From: Plantactinospora soyae
GTDB taxonomy: Bacteria; Actinomycetota; Actinomycetes; Mycobacteriales; Micromonosporaceae
Length of the DNA: 64,000 bases
Assembly: GCF_014874095.1 (NCBI RefSeq)
Contig: NZ_JADBEB010000001.1
Coordinates: 2,728,001-2,792,000 of the forward strand
Reading direction: 5' to 3'
The notes under the pieces were generated by a model. That model saw nothing but the letters and a program-made list of their open reading frames with translations, was not told the DNA's origin and ran no database searches. The position numbers and the translations under genes were made by a program. Below are positions 52,161 through 59,875 of the stretch, one piece after another; the first letter of the stretch is position 1; each line of letters begins with the position of its first letter.

Positions 52161-52586
52161 TCAGTCGTCCGAAGCCCGGCGTAGCTGACAGTTGGGGCAG
52201 AGTCCCCAGTAGGTGACCTCCGCCTCGTCGACCTCGAAGCCGTACGCGGTGACGGGGTCGAGGCAGGGGGCGGAGCCGACGGCGCAGTCCACGTCGGCGA
52301 TCTCGCCGCAGCCCCGGCAGACGACGTGGTGGTGGTTGTCCCCGACCCGGGCCTCGTAACGGGCCGGTGACCCGGCGGGCTCGATCCGGCGGGACAGCCC
52401 GGCCCGGGACAGCGCGCCGAGCACGTCGTAGACCGCCTGGGTGGAGACCGATTCGAGCCGCTGGCGGACCCGCTGGGTGATCTCGTCGACCTCCAGGTGC
52501 CCGCCGGCGGCCAGCACCTCCAGTACGGCGAGCCGTGGCCTGGTGACCCGAAGGCCCCTCGACCGGAGCAGCTCCTCGCCAGTCAT
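52161..52586 (-). CDS. Fur-family repressor
   Basis: A 141-residue protein. Winged helix (LRVTRPRLAVLEVLAAGGH, VSTQAVYDVLGALSRAGL), then HHHVVCRGCGEIADVDCAVG and GLCPNCQ, so both structural-zinc CxxC pairs and the regulatory His cluster are intact. The YDVLGALSRAGLSR head is the FurA/CatR type that guards catalase genes in actinomycetes, but no katG or catalase is in the window. It is divergent from the DUF2231 gene. Confidence 0.9.
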   Translation of the reverse strand: MTGEELLRSRGLRVTRPRLAVLEVLAAGGHLEVDEITQRVRQRLESVSTQAVYDVLGALSRAGLSRRIEPAGSPARYEARVGDNHHHVVCRGCGEIADVDCAVGSAPCLDPVTAYGFEVDEAEVTYWGLCPNCQLRRASDD

Positions 52587-52742
52587 CTGCCTATCACAGC
52601 ACGTGAATGCGGTGCCAACAAGGCGCGTACCGGCTCATCGTGGCCGCCGCCACCTCGGGCGGGGCCGGTCGGAGGGTGACAACCGGAGACCGGCGGAACC
52701 AAACTGAACCGCCCGGGCTCCTCACCCGTGTACCGGAATGGA

Positions 52743-52757
52743 TCACAGGAACTGTGA
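52743..52757. promoter_or_regulatory. Palindrome TCACAG-GAA-CTGTGA
   Basis: A perfect 6-bp inverted repeat three bases apart, 55 bases before the DUF2231 start. It is followed by TAGGGT (52774) that could serve as -10. A likely operator; the protein that binds it is unknown. Confidence 0.5.
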
Positions 52758-52811
52758 CCTGTTCGTCGTAGCGTAGGGTCCCCGGTCGGGATCATCACAA
52801 AGGAGACGCTG

Positions 52812-53294
52812 GTGTTCAGGGAATTCATGGGCCTCCCCTTACATCCGATGCTGATTCACGCCGTCGTGGTCTTCGTGCCGCTACTGGCGTTGGTCAGCGT
52901 CGCCTACGTCGCCCTGCCCCGGTTCCGGTCCCGGCTCGACTGGGCGGCGGTGGCCCTCGCGGTGGGCGCACCCGTCTCGGCTTTCTTCGCCAAGATGTCC
53001 GGCGAGGAGCTGAAGGAGGTGCTGATCGGCCGGAACTACCCGCCGGAGGGGATAGCCAAGATCGAGGAGCACCAGGGCTACGGCGAGCTGACGCTCTGGT
53101 GGAGCCTCGGCCTCGGGGTGGCCACGATACTGCTGGTGGTGCTGACCAGCCGGCGTGCCCAGGCCCGGTCGCTGCCCGGCTGGGTGAAGCTGGTGCTCTC
53201 CGGAATCGTCGTGGTGCTCGCCGGGATCAGCGTCTACTACGTCTATCTCACCGGCGACACCGGCGCCAAGACCGTCTGGGAGGGCATCCTCTAG
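52812..53294 (+). CDS. DUF2231 membrane protein
   Basis: A 160-residue protein with four membrane helices. The DUF2231 signature LPLHPMLIHAVVVFVPLLAL carries two His residues at the start of helix 1, which may bind a metal or haem as proposed for related families; HQGYGELTLWW adds a third. AAGGAGA precedes the GTG at 52812. The family is often near redox or ferredoxin genes; its role is open. Confidence 0.88.
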   Translation: MFREFMGLPLHPMLIHAVVVFVPLLALVSVAYVALPRFRSRLDWAAVALAVGAPVSAFFAKMSGEELKEVLIGRNYPPEGIAKIEEHQGYGELTLWWSLGLGVATILLVVLTSRRAQARSLPGWVKLVLSGIVVVLAGISVYYVYLTGDTGAKTVWEGIL

Positions 53295-53373
53295 GGCCGC
53301 CGCCGCCCGAGCCCGCCCGGGCAGAGGCCGCCCGCCTGACCGCCGCCCGCGTGACCGGCGCCCGGGCGGCCGG

Positions 53374-53715
53374 TCAGAACAGCAGCCGCGAGCAGAGCAG
53401 GCACATCACCACGAGTACCACCGCGCCACCGACCATCCCGATGCCGTAGGTCAACGTCCGCGCGCTGCCCTCGGCGAATTCCAGGCCGGACAGGTCCTGG
53501 GCGGGCAGTGGTCGTGGCGGTGGCGGCTGCACGTGCAACGCCGGTCGCCAGCCCGGCGGTGGGGTGTCGCTCGGGGGCGGCCCGGGGTAGTGGACCTCGG
53601 GTCGCGTCGGTGGCGGCGCCGGGGTGTCCGCCGCCGACTCCGGCGTGCCGGCGGATGGTTCCGGGGGCCGGCGCCAGAAGGCGTCATCGGCGGAGTTCCC
53701 GCTCTGCGTCGTCAC
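53374..53715 (-). CDS. Tail-anchored Pro-rich hypothetical protein
   Basis: A 113-residue protein. About 85 Pro-rich residues (PPPSDTPPPGWRPALHVQPP) are followed by LEFAEGSARTLTYGIGMVGG and a C-terminal helix (AVVLVVMCLLCSRLLF). The GTG at 53715 is chosen at VTTQSGNSADDAFWRRP; the frame is open further upstream but with Arg/Ala junk composition. Conserved only in close relatives, by recollection. Confidence 0.6.
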   Translation of the reverse strand: MTTQSGNSADDAFWRRPPEPSAGTPESAADTPAPPPTRPEVHYPGPPPSDTPPPGWRPALHVQPPPPRPLPAQDLSGLEFAEGSARTLTYGIGMVGGAVVLVVMCLLCSRLLF

Positions 53716-53962
53716 GCTGTCCGACGCTACCAACCCGAGCCGCACCGGAGCGTTCTCCGGTGTCACCGACCCGTACGCCGGGCCGACCGCGCGGCCCGGC
53801 TCCGGTAGTGGGGGCGCTTTCCGCAGGCCGGCCGCGCGGCCGGCTCCTGGGCGAGCACGCGGGGACGCTGCCATGCCGGGGCGAGGGCGCGGGGACGCTG
53901 CCACGGCGGGCCGGCGGGGCGCGGCCACGCCGCCGCGCCGGGGGCGCGGGTACGCTTCCCGG

Positions 53963-54148
53963 GTGCACAGGACCGACGAGCCGCGCGCCACGGGTGACGC
54001 CGGAGACGACGACCGAAGGGTCGAGCTGACCGACGATCACCGGGTGCTGCCCGACCAGTCCATGGATGACACCGACCGGGGCTGGGGCGAGCTGTCGGAT
54101 TCCAACGACGACCGGCTGTTGGCCGAGCGCCCGCCACACTGGGACTGA
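53963..54148 (+). CDS. Small acidic protein with RPPHWD end
   Basis: A 61-residue acidic protein ending DDRLLAERPPHWD, a tail shared by a family of actinobacterial hypothetical proteins (remembered as DxRLxxERPPHWx). No membrane segment or metal site. The GTG at 53963 is uncertain because G+C-rich repeats (GCGCGGGGACGCTGCCA twice, about 53850-53905) fill the upstream region. Confidence 0.65.
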   Translation: MHRTDEPRATGDAGDDDRRVELTDDHRVLPDQSMDDTDRGWGELSDSNDDRLLAERPPHWD

Positions 54149-54168
54149 CCGGCCCTCGGGCGGGCCGG
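54149..54168. terminator. 7-bp stem after small acidic protein
   Basis: CCGGCCC pairs with GGGCCGG, loop TCGGGC, directly after the stop of the acidic protein and between convergent genes. Confidence 0.45.
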
Positions 54169-54212
54169 ACGTGCGAGTTCCACTCGATCATCAACCTCCC
54201 TGGGCAGTACAC

Positions 54213-54791
54213 CTAGGGTCGGACGATGATCGCGAAGCGGGTGGGCTCCGGCATGCCGACCGCACGGTGTGCCTGGTCAGGGCTGAGCGCCAGGTAGATC
54301 GCGCTGGCCGCGTCCTGGTCCGGAGCACTCTCCAACACGTCGAGCACCAACGCCCGGGCCGCCAGCACCGTGGGCCTCGGCGTCCGGGCCGTTCGATCGC
54401 CGCTGCCGGGCACCGCCAGCAGGTCGACCCGGACTCCCGGCCGGGCCACCGTCAACGCGGCCGGCTCGGCGAGCCGGATCGGAACGCCGACCGCCCCCGC
54501 CGGCACCGGTAACGGCGCGGCGCTGGAGTCGGGCGGGTTGCCGGACGAGCCGGGCCCGGGCGTCGCGGTGGTACCCGCCGGGGACGCCGTCGAGGAGCGT
54601 CCGGCTGCCGGTCCCGCACCCGTCGGATCGGGGCAGGACGAGGGCTGACGCAGGTAGAGCAGGCCGAGTGCGAGGGTCAGCAGGGCGGCGACCAACGCCC
54701 AGCGAAGTGCCGAACCGCCGCTGGGGCGTACCGGCCAGCGGCTCGGTGCCAGTGTGCCGTCGCGGCGGGCGGGCGTACGGTCGTGCGCCAT
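54213..54791 (-). CDS. Membrane protein with SAF/CpaB-like C-terminal domain
   Basis: A 192-residue protein with one N-terminal helix (WALVAALLTLALGLLYL), a Ser/Pro/Gly-rich linker and a beta-rich end (VPIRLAEPAALTVARPGVRV then DLLAV), resembling the C-terminal half of CpaB/RcpC pilus proteins. The SAF half expected before it is missing or replaced by the linker, so this may be a degenerate form. Similar genes lie downstream of the Rv0991c homologue in other actinomycetes (recollection). Confidence 0.65.
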   Translation of the reverse strand: MAHDRTPARRDGTLAPSRWPVRPSGGSALRWALVAALLTLALGLLYLRQPSSCPDPTGAGPAAGRSSTASPAGTTATPGPGSSGNPPDSSAAPLPVPAGAVGVPIRLAEPAALTVARPGVRVDLLAVPGSGDRTARTPRPTVLAARALVLDVLESAPDQDAASAIYLALSPDQAHRAVGMPEPTRFAIIVRP

Positions 54792-54939
54792 GGCGAGCCT
54801 CCCTGGGCCGGCGGCGCCAGCACCCGGGGGCGCCGTCCGGTGCGCAGGAGGTTAGGCGAAGACCGGGCCGGAAGGCGGGCCCGAACCGACCGCCTGTGGA
54901 TAACCCAGGGGCCTGTGGATAACTGTGCTGCCGGAGGGG

Positions 54940-55371
54940 TCAGCTGCTGCTGGTCGAGGAGGACGAGGTCGACGCCTTCGACTTGCTGGCCGACTTGTCG
55001 GAACTGGTCGAGCCGTTGGTCGAGCCCGATCCTCCGCCGCCGTCTCCGCTGCTGCCGCCGCCGGAGGTCGAGCCGGAGCCGCTGCCACCCGACGAGCCGG
55101 AGTCGCCGCTGCCGCCGGAGCTGCCCTTCGCGGAGTCGGACTTCGCGGAGTCGGACTTCGCCGCCGCGGCGCCCGTGCTGCCCTCCGAGCCGTTGGCCCG
55201 GGAGTCGGTCCGGTAGAAGCCGGAGCCCTTGAACACGATGCCGACCGAGTTGAACAACTTGCGCAGCCGGCCCGCGCACGCCGGGCACTCGGACAGCGGC
55301 TCGTCGGTGAAGGACTGCACCGCCTCGAGCTGGTGGCCGCACTCGGTGCAGGCGTACTGGTAGGTGGGCAC
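54940..55371 (-). CDS. FmdB zinc-ribbon protein, Ruc (Rv0991c)-like redox chaperone
   Basis: A 143-residue protein. Residues 1-60 form the zinc ribbon (YACTECGHQ and SECPACAGR, four Cys) with KLFNSVGIVFKGSGFYRTDS; the rest is a Ser/Gly/Lys-rich disordered tail. Rv0991c (Ruc) of M. tuberculosis has the same layout and is reported as a redox-regulated chaperone in the HrcA heat-shock regulon. A CIRCE element lies 26 bases upstream of the GTG at 55371 (GGAGG before it). Order with the cyclo-ligase gene matches Rv0991c-Rv0992c. Confidence 0.88.
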   Translation of the reverse strand: MPTYQYACTECGHQLEAVQSFTDEPLSECPACAGRLRKLFNSVGIVFKGSGFYRTDSRANGSEGSTGAAAAKSDSAKSDSAKGSSGGSGDSGSSGGSGSGSTSGGGSSGDGGGGSGSTNGSTSSDKSASKSKASTSSSSTSSS

Positions 55372-55397
55372 GTATCCCTCCGGATCTTGCAAGCCTG

Positions 55398-55424
55398 TTG
55401 GCACTCGACGTATCCGAGTGCCAA
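55398..55424 (-). promoter_or_regulatory. CIRCE (HrcA) operator
   Basis: TTGGCACTC (55398-55406), nine bases, GAGTGCCAA (55416-55424): a perfect inverted repeat matching CIRCE (TTAGCACTC-N9-GAGTGCTAA) at 8 of 9 positions in each arm and the actinobacterial variant exactly. It lies in front of the Ruc-like gene and implies heat-shock repression by HrcA, which is encoded outside the window. Confidence 0.88.
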
Positions 55425-55501
55425 TGGTGCGGCATCGTACCCGCTTTCGTCCAGCCAAAGTGTCGGGGCTGACCCTGGCCCGGCGTCGACGCGTGCGGGC
55501 G

Positions 55502-56116
55502 TCAATCGGAGATCAGCCGCCGTAACCCACTGGACGGGGTGATCACGGAACGAACCGGACGGTCGAGCAGCCCGCGCGGGACGGAGTCGACCAGCTCGCC
55601 GTCGTACAGCAGTGCCACGGTCAGGGCGCCCTCGTCGGCCCGGGTCAGGGCCCGGTCGTACGAGCCACCGCCCCGGCCCAGCCGCAGCCCGGTACGGTCC
55701 ACGGCCACCGCTGGCACCACGACCAGCTCGGCGGTGCCGATCGCACCCGGACCGAGCCGCTCGGCGGTCGGCTCCCGCAGTCCCCGGCCAGCGGCCACCA
55801 GCGCGTCCGGTCCGGTGTACGGGGCCCAGTCCAGGTCGAGGTCCGGGCGGAGTATCGGCAGCAGGAGTTGGCCACCCGGTCCGAGCGCTCCGGCCAACGC
55901 GTCCGGCAGGTCCGGCCCACCGGGCTCGGAGCCGACCGGGACGTACCCGGTGATCCGATTCGGTCGTACCCGCCGGACCAGGGTGATCAACTCGGCCCGG
56001 ATCCGCTCGGTCGCGACCCCGCGGACCTGCGGTGACAGCGCCCGGCGGCGGGCGAGCATCCGAACCCGGAGCGCGGCCTTTGCCGGACCGATCCCTTCAT
56101 CCGGAAAATCCGGCAC
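55502..56116 (-). CDS. 5-formyltetrahydrofolate cyclo-ligase
   Basis: A 204-residue enzyme recycling 5-formyl-THF to methenyl-THF with ATP. Motifs: ARRRALSPQV (start region), GYVPVGSEP and the nucleotide-binding GLRLGRGGGSYDRAL. The GTG at 56116 has GGGAG seven bases upstream and is preferred to 56137. It corresponds to Rv0992c. It is divergent from the GGDEF gene, 83 bases apart. Confidence 0.92.
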   Translation of the reverse strand: MPDFPDEGIGPAKAALRVRMLARRRALSPQVRGVATERIRAELITLVRRVRPNRITGYVPVGSEPGGPDLPDALAGALGPGGQLLLPILRPDLDLDWAPYTGPDALVAAGRGLREPTAERLGPGAIGTAELVVVPAVAVDRTGLRLGRGGGSYDRALTRADEGALTVALLYDGELVDSVPRGLLDRPVRSVITPSSGLRRLISD

Positions 56117-56199
56117 GTAACACTCCCGCGGTGACACCGGTTAACCAATTCGGTTGGGTCAGCATCGCAGCATCGGGTGCGGAGCTTCCGGGGGGATGA

Positions 56200-58887
56200 G
56201 TGACGCTGCGCGGACGCTTGACCACAGCTTTCCTCGCCGTGGTGCTCGGGCCGGTCCTGCTCGGCGCGTTCTTCGTCGCCGGCACCGTGGCGACGATCAG
56301 TCGCCACCAGTCCGAGGACCGCCTGAATCTCGCCGCCGGCACGGTCCGGACCTCGATCAACGCACTCTGCCAACAGTTGCACGCCACGGCCGGCGCCGTC
56401 GCCCTGATCGCCGATCCGGCGAGTCGGGCCGGCGTCGCCACCGAGGTGGTGGCGCGCGGACTGGCCGGCGCCGTCCTGATCACCGATCCGGCCGGGGTTA
56501 CGGCGTTCGTCACCCCGGGTGCGCCGGCCCGGCCGTGGGTGTCGTGCGCGGGCCCGGCCGCCACCGGTTCCGCGCTGGGTGCCCTGGCGGTGCGGGTGGA
56601 ACTGCGGGACCGGCTCGGCGTGGTGGTCGGGGCGGTGTGGGCCGCCCAGGTCCTGGACGCCACGTTCGTCCGGCGGCTCGCCGCCGCCAGCGGAACCGCG
56701 GTGACGCTGATCCGGGGCGGGCCCGGACCGGCCGCGACGGCGCCGGGTACCGGGCCGGTGCCGCACAGCCCGCCGCCGCCGAACAGCGCGCCGCCGGGCC
56801 CCGGTGCGCCGCCGGACCTCGGGCCACCCTCCGCCGCGCCGCCGGCCGCCGGCCCGCCATCGGGTACGTCGTCCGGCCCCGGACCGCCGACGGTCGGCTC
56901 CGCATCGGGCGGGGTCCCGTCGTCGGAGGCCGTTCCGGGCGGGACCGGGTCCCTGGGCGCCGGGTCGCCGGAGGTGGAGTCGCAGAGCACCGAGTCGACA
57001 GGTGCGCGGGCCGGGGTGCTCGAAGCCGCGCGACGGATCTCCGGGGACAAGGTCGTCCGCGCCGAGGGCGGCCGGTACGTACGGCGGGTCGGCCCGTCGC
57101 CCGGCCAGCCGCTGCCGCTGGTGCTGTCGGTACCCCGGAACCCGCCGACGGCCCGGTACGGGTCACTCGGTATCGGCGTACTGCTCGCCGGGGCGCTCGC
57201 GGCGCTGGCCGCCTGGCGGCTGGCCCGTTCGACCACCCGCCCGCTGACCGAACTCGCCCGGGCGGCCGACCGGGTCGCCGACGGTGACCTGGCGGCCCGG
57301 GTGCCGGTCCGGGCACCGGACGAGGTCGGCCGGCTCGCCGACAGCTTCAACCGGATGACCCGGGACACCCAGTCCTACCTGCGGGCGCTGGTAATCAGTC
57401 GGCACCAGTTGCGCGACCAGCTCAGCGTGCTGGGTGACACCCTCGCCAGCACCCACGACCTGCACCGGATCTTCCAGGTGATCCTGCGTACCGCGATGGC
57501 GGCCACCGGTGCCCGGGCCGGGGTGGTGCTGCTGCTCGACCCCGGTACCGGGATCCTGGTCAGCCAGTGCGCCGAGGGGCTGGACGGTCGGGAGCCGACC
57601 GTGGGTTGGCCGACCGGAGGCGACCGGCCGGGGCAGCCCGGTCCGCCGGAACTGCGGGTTCCGCTCGGCGGTGGGCTGCTGGGCACGGTCGCGGCCACCA
57701 GGCAGCCGCGCCGGGGGAGGCTGGACCGGGACGGCCCACCCCTGTACGCGCACGAACCGCACTGCCGGACGTACGTCGCGGTGCCGTTCTCGGCCCCCGC
57801 GCCGGCCGGTACGGCGTTGCCGCCCGCCTCGGCCAGCGGAAGCGGAACCCTGCCGCTGCGCCCCGCTGCCGCCGCCCGCTGGTCGGCCGGAGCCCTCGGG
57901 TCCGGCACCTGGTACCCGGGGATGGCCGGTGGCCCGGGTACGGGGCCGGGCGACCCACCGTCCGCCGTCGGCGTACTCGCCCTCTACGACCGGCTCGGGT
58001 CGGACGAGTTCGACGACGCCGACCTGGTCACCCTGGGTACCTTCGCCGGTCATGCCGCGGTGGCGGTGGACAACGTCCGGGTGCACGAGGAGGCGCAGCG
58101 GCTGTCGCTGACCGACCCGCTGACCGGGCTGTGGAACTACCGCTATCTCAAGGAGTCGATCCGGCGGGAGATCGAACGGGCCAGCCGGTTCGGCCGGATG
58201 CTCAGCGTGCTCGCCCTTGACCTCGATCGATTTAAGGAGGTCAATGACACGTACGGGCACGCGGCCGGGGACGCGGTGCTGGCCGAGTTCGCCGCGCGGA
58301 TCCGTGGCGCGATGCGGGAGGTCGATCTCGCCTTCCGGCAGGGGGGTGAGGAGTTCGTGGTGCTGCTGCCGGAGACGGACGCCCGGGGCGCGGCGACGGT
58401 GGCCGAACGGCTGGGCGCGGCGGTCCGGGAGACCCCGATCGCGATCAGACCCCGGCCGGGGGTGATCGCTCCGGTCCGGGCGCTGGTCTCGATCACCGTG
58501 TCGGTCGGCGTCGCCGTCTACCCCGATCACGCCGCCACCGGCCCGCAGCTCCTGGTCGCGGCGGACGAGGCGCTCTACGCGGCCAAGGCGGCGGGCCGGG
58601 ACACCTATCAGCTGGCCACGGCGGGCGGTCGGCCGGTGTCGGAGGAGATCGCGGTACGGGTCGGCGCCGCGTCACCGGACGACGGGCTGCCCTGGGCCGG
58701 GGACGGCTCGGGGCGGGCCTCGGCGGCGGAGCGGACTCCGGGTGGCGTCCGGTCGGGCCGGGGTACCGGCGTCGTCCGGCCCACCACCCCGGGCCGAGCG
58801 GGCGGAAGCGCGCCGGTCGACGCGGGTAGCGGCCCGGACGGCGCGTTATCCGGGCCACAACCGCCGCGCCAGGGCCGTGGCCGATAG
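56200..58887 (+). CDS. Membrane diguanylate cyclase: sensor-HAMP-GAF-GGDEF
   Basis: An 895-residue protein. Helices at 8-32 and about 320-342 enclose an outside sensor with a Pro/Gly-rich insertion (about 180-265, PPPNSAPPGPGAPP); HAMP at 343-395, GAF at about 427-625 with another Gly/Pro-rich insertion (540-580), GGDEF at 636-806. The active site is GGEEF at 715-719, LDLDRFKEVND is the metal/substrate motif, and the RxxD inhibitory site (REVD) stands five residues ahead. It should make cyclic di-GMP. The tail is disordered. It is inserted in the otherwise conserved Rv0992c-Rv0993 order. Confidence 0.92.
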   Translation: MTLRGRLTTAFLAVVLGPVLLGAFFVAGTVATISRHQSEDRLNLAAGTVRTSINALCQQLHATAGAVALIADPASRAGVATEVVARGLAGAVLITDPAGVTAFVTPGAPARPWVSCAGPAATGSALGALAVRVELRDRLGVVVGAVWAAQVLDATFVRRLAAASGTAVTLIRGGPGPAATAPGTGPVPHSPPPPNSAPPGPGAPPDLGPPSAAPPAAGPPSGTSSGPGPPTVGSASGGVPSSEAVPGGTGSLGAGSPEVESQSTESTGARAGVLEAARRISGDKVVRAEGGRYVRRVGPSPGQPLPLVLSVPRNPPTARYGSLGIGVLLAGALAALAAWRLARSTTRPLTELARAADRVADGDLAARVPVRAPDEVGRLADSFNRMTRDTQSYLRALVISRHQLRDQLSVLGDTLASTHDLHRIFQVILRTAMAATGARAGVVLLLDPGTGILVSQCAEGLDGREPTVGWPTGGDRPGQPGPPELRVPLGGGLLGTVAATRQPRRGRLDRDGPPLYAHEPHCRTYVAVPFSAPAPAGTALPPASASGSGTLPLRPAAAARWSAGALGSGTWYPGMAGGPGTGPGDPPSAVGVLALYDRLGSDEFDDADLVTLGTFAGHAAVAVDNVRVHEEAQRLSLTDPLTGLWNYRYLKESIRREIERASRFGRMLSVLALDLDRFKEVNDTYGHAAGDAVLAEFAARIRGAMREVDLAFRQGGEEFVVLLPETDARGAATVAERLGAAVRETPIAIRPRPGVIAPVRALVSITVSVGVAVYPDHAATGPQLLVAADEALYAAKAAGRDTYQLATAGGRPVSEEIAVRVGAASPDDGLPWAGDGSGRASAAERTPGGVRSGRGTGVVRPTTPGRAGGSAPVDAGSGPDGALSGPQPPRQGRGR

Positions 58888-58896
58888 TCTCGCGAC

Positions 58897-59853
58897 ATGC
58901 CGGAGCACGCAGCGACCCCAGCTAACCCCTCAACGTCGACGACCGGACGTCGGGCGGCGAAAGCCGTCATCCCGGCCGCCGGCCTGGCCACCCGGTTCCT
59001 GCCCGCCACCAAGGTGGTGCCGAAGGAACTGCTGCCCGTGGTCGACCGCCCTGTGCTGCAGTACATCGTCGAGGAGGCCGCGCAGGCCGGCATCGGCGAC
59101 GTGCTGCTGATCACCGGTCGGGGCAAGACCGCGATGGTCGACCACTTCGACCGCCGGCCCGACCTTGAGGCGCGGCTGGAGGAGAAGGGCGATCCGGAGC
59201 TGCTGGCGGCGGTGCGTCGGCCGGGTGAGCTGGCCCAGATCTACACCTGTCGGCAGCCCGAGCAGCTCGGCCTGGGCCACGCCGTCGGGTACGCCGAGAC
59301 GCACGTCGGGGACCAGCCGTTCGCGGTGATGCTGGGCGACGAGTTCGTGAACCTCTCCGAGCCGCTGCTGCCGGCCATGCTGGACCTGCAGGCCCGGACC
59401 GGTGGCATCGTGCTGGCCTTCTTCGAGGTGCCCCCGGAGGAGACCAAGCGGTACGGCATCGCCTCGGTGGCGCCGGCCGACCCGGAGTTCTCCGACCTCG
59501 GCGAGGTGGTCGAGGTGACCGGGCTGGTGGAGAAGCCGAAGCCGGAGGACGCGCCGAGCAACCTGGCGGTGCTCGGCCGGTACGTGCTGCCGAGCGGGAT
59601 CTTCGAGGCGATCGGGCGGACCGGCCGGGGCAGTGGTGGCGAGATCCAACTGACCGACGCGATGAGCCTGATGCTGAAGGAGGGCACGCCGGTGCACGCG
59701 ATCGTCTACCGCGGCACCCGGTACGACACCGGTATGCCGCTGGGCTACCTCCAGACGGTGGTGCAACTGGCCTGCGAGCGCGATGATCTTGGGGTGGAGT
59801 TCCGGCAGTGGCTGGGCGAGTTCGTCGCCTCCGACGCCGGCCGCCGGACATGA
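58897..59853 (+). CDS. galU: UTP-glucose-1-phosphate uridylyltransferase
   Basis: A 318-residue nucleotidyltransferase. Motifs: VIPAAGLATRFLPATKVVPK (nucleotide loop and catalytic Lys), QPEQLGLGHAVGYAE, LGDEFVN and LVEKPKPEDAPS. It makes UDP-glucose for wall polysaccharide and glycogen-type pathways. It starts 9 bases after the GGDEF stop, thus perhaps in the same transcript, and precedes moeA/glp by 22 bases. It is the Rv0993 position. Confidence 0.95.
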   Translation: MPEHAATPANPSTSTTGRRAAKAVIPAAGLATRFLPATKVVPKELLPVVDRPVLQYIVEEAAQAGIGDVLLITGRGKTAMVDHFDRRPDLEARLEEKGDPELLAAVRRPGELAQIYTCRQPEQLGLGHAVGYAETHVGDQPFAVMLGDEFVNLSEPLLPAMLDLQARTGGIVLAFFEVPPEETKRYGIASVAPADPEFSDLGEVVEVTGLVEKPKPEDAPSNLAVLGRYVLPSGIFEAIGRTGRGSGGEIQLTDAMSLMLKEGTPVHAIVYRGTRYDTGMPLGYLQTVVQLACERDDLGVEFRQWLGEFVASDAGRRT

Positions 59854-59875
59854 CGGCCCGCGGTGAGGTGACGGT

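Noticed and set aside
54940-55200. Plus-strand open frame rich in Ser/Arg opposite the Ruc-like tail
   Set aside because: A mirror of the Ser/Gly codons of the real gene.
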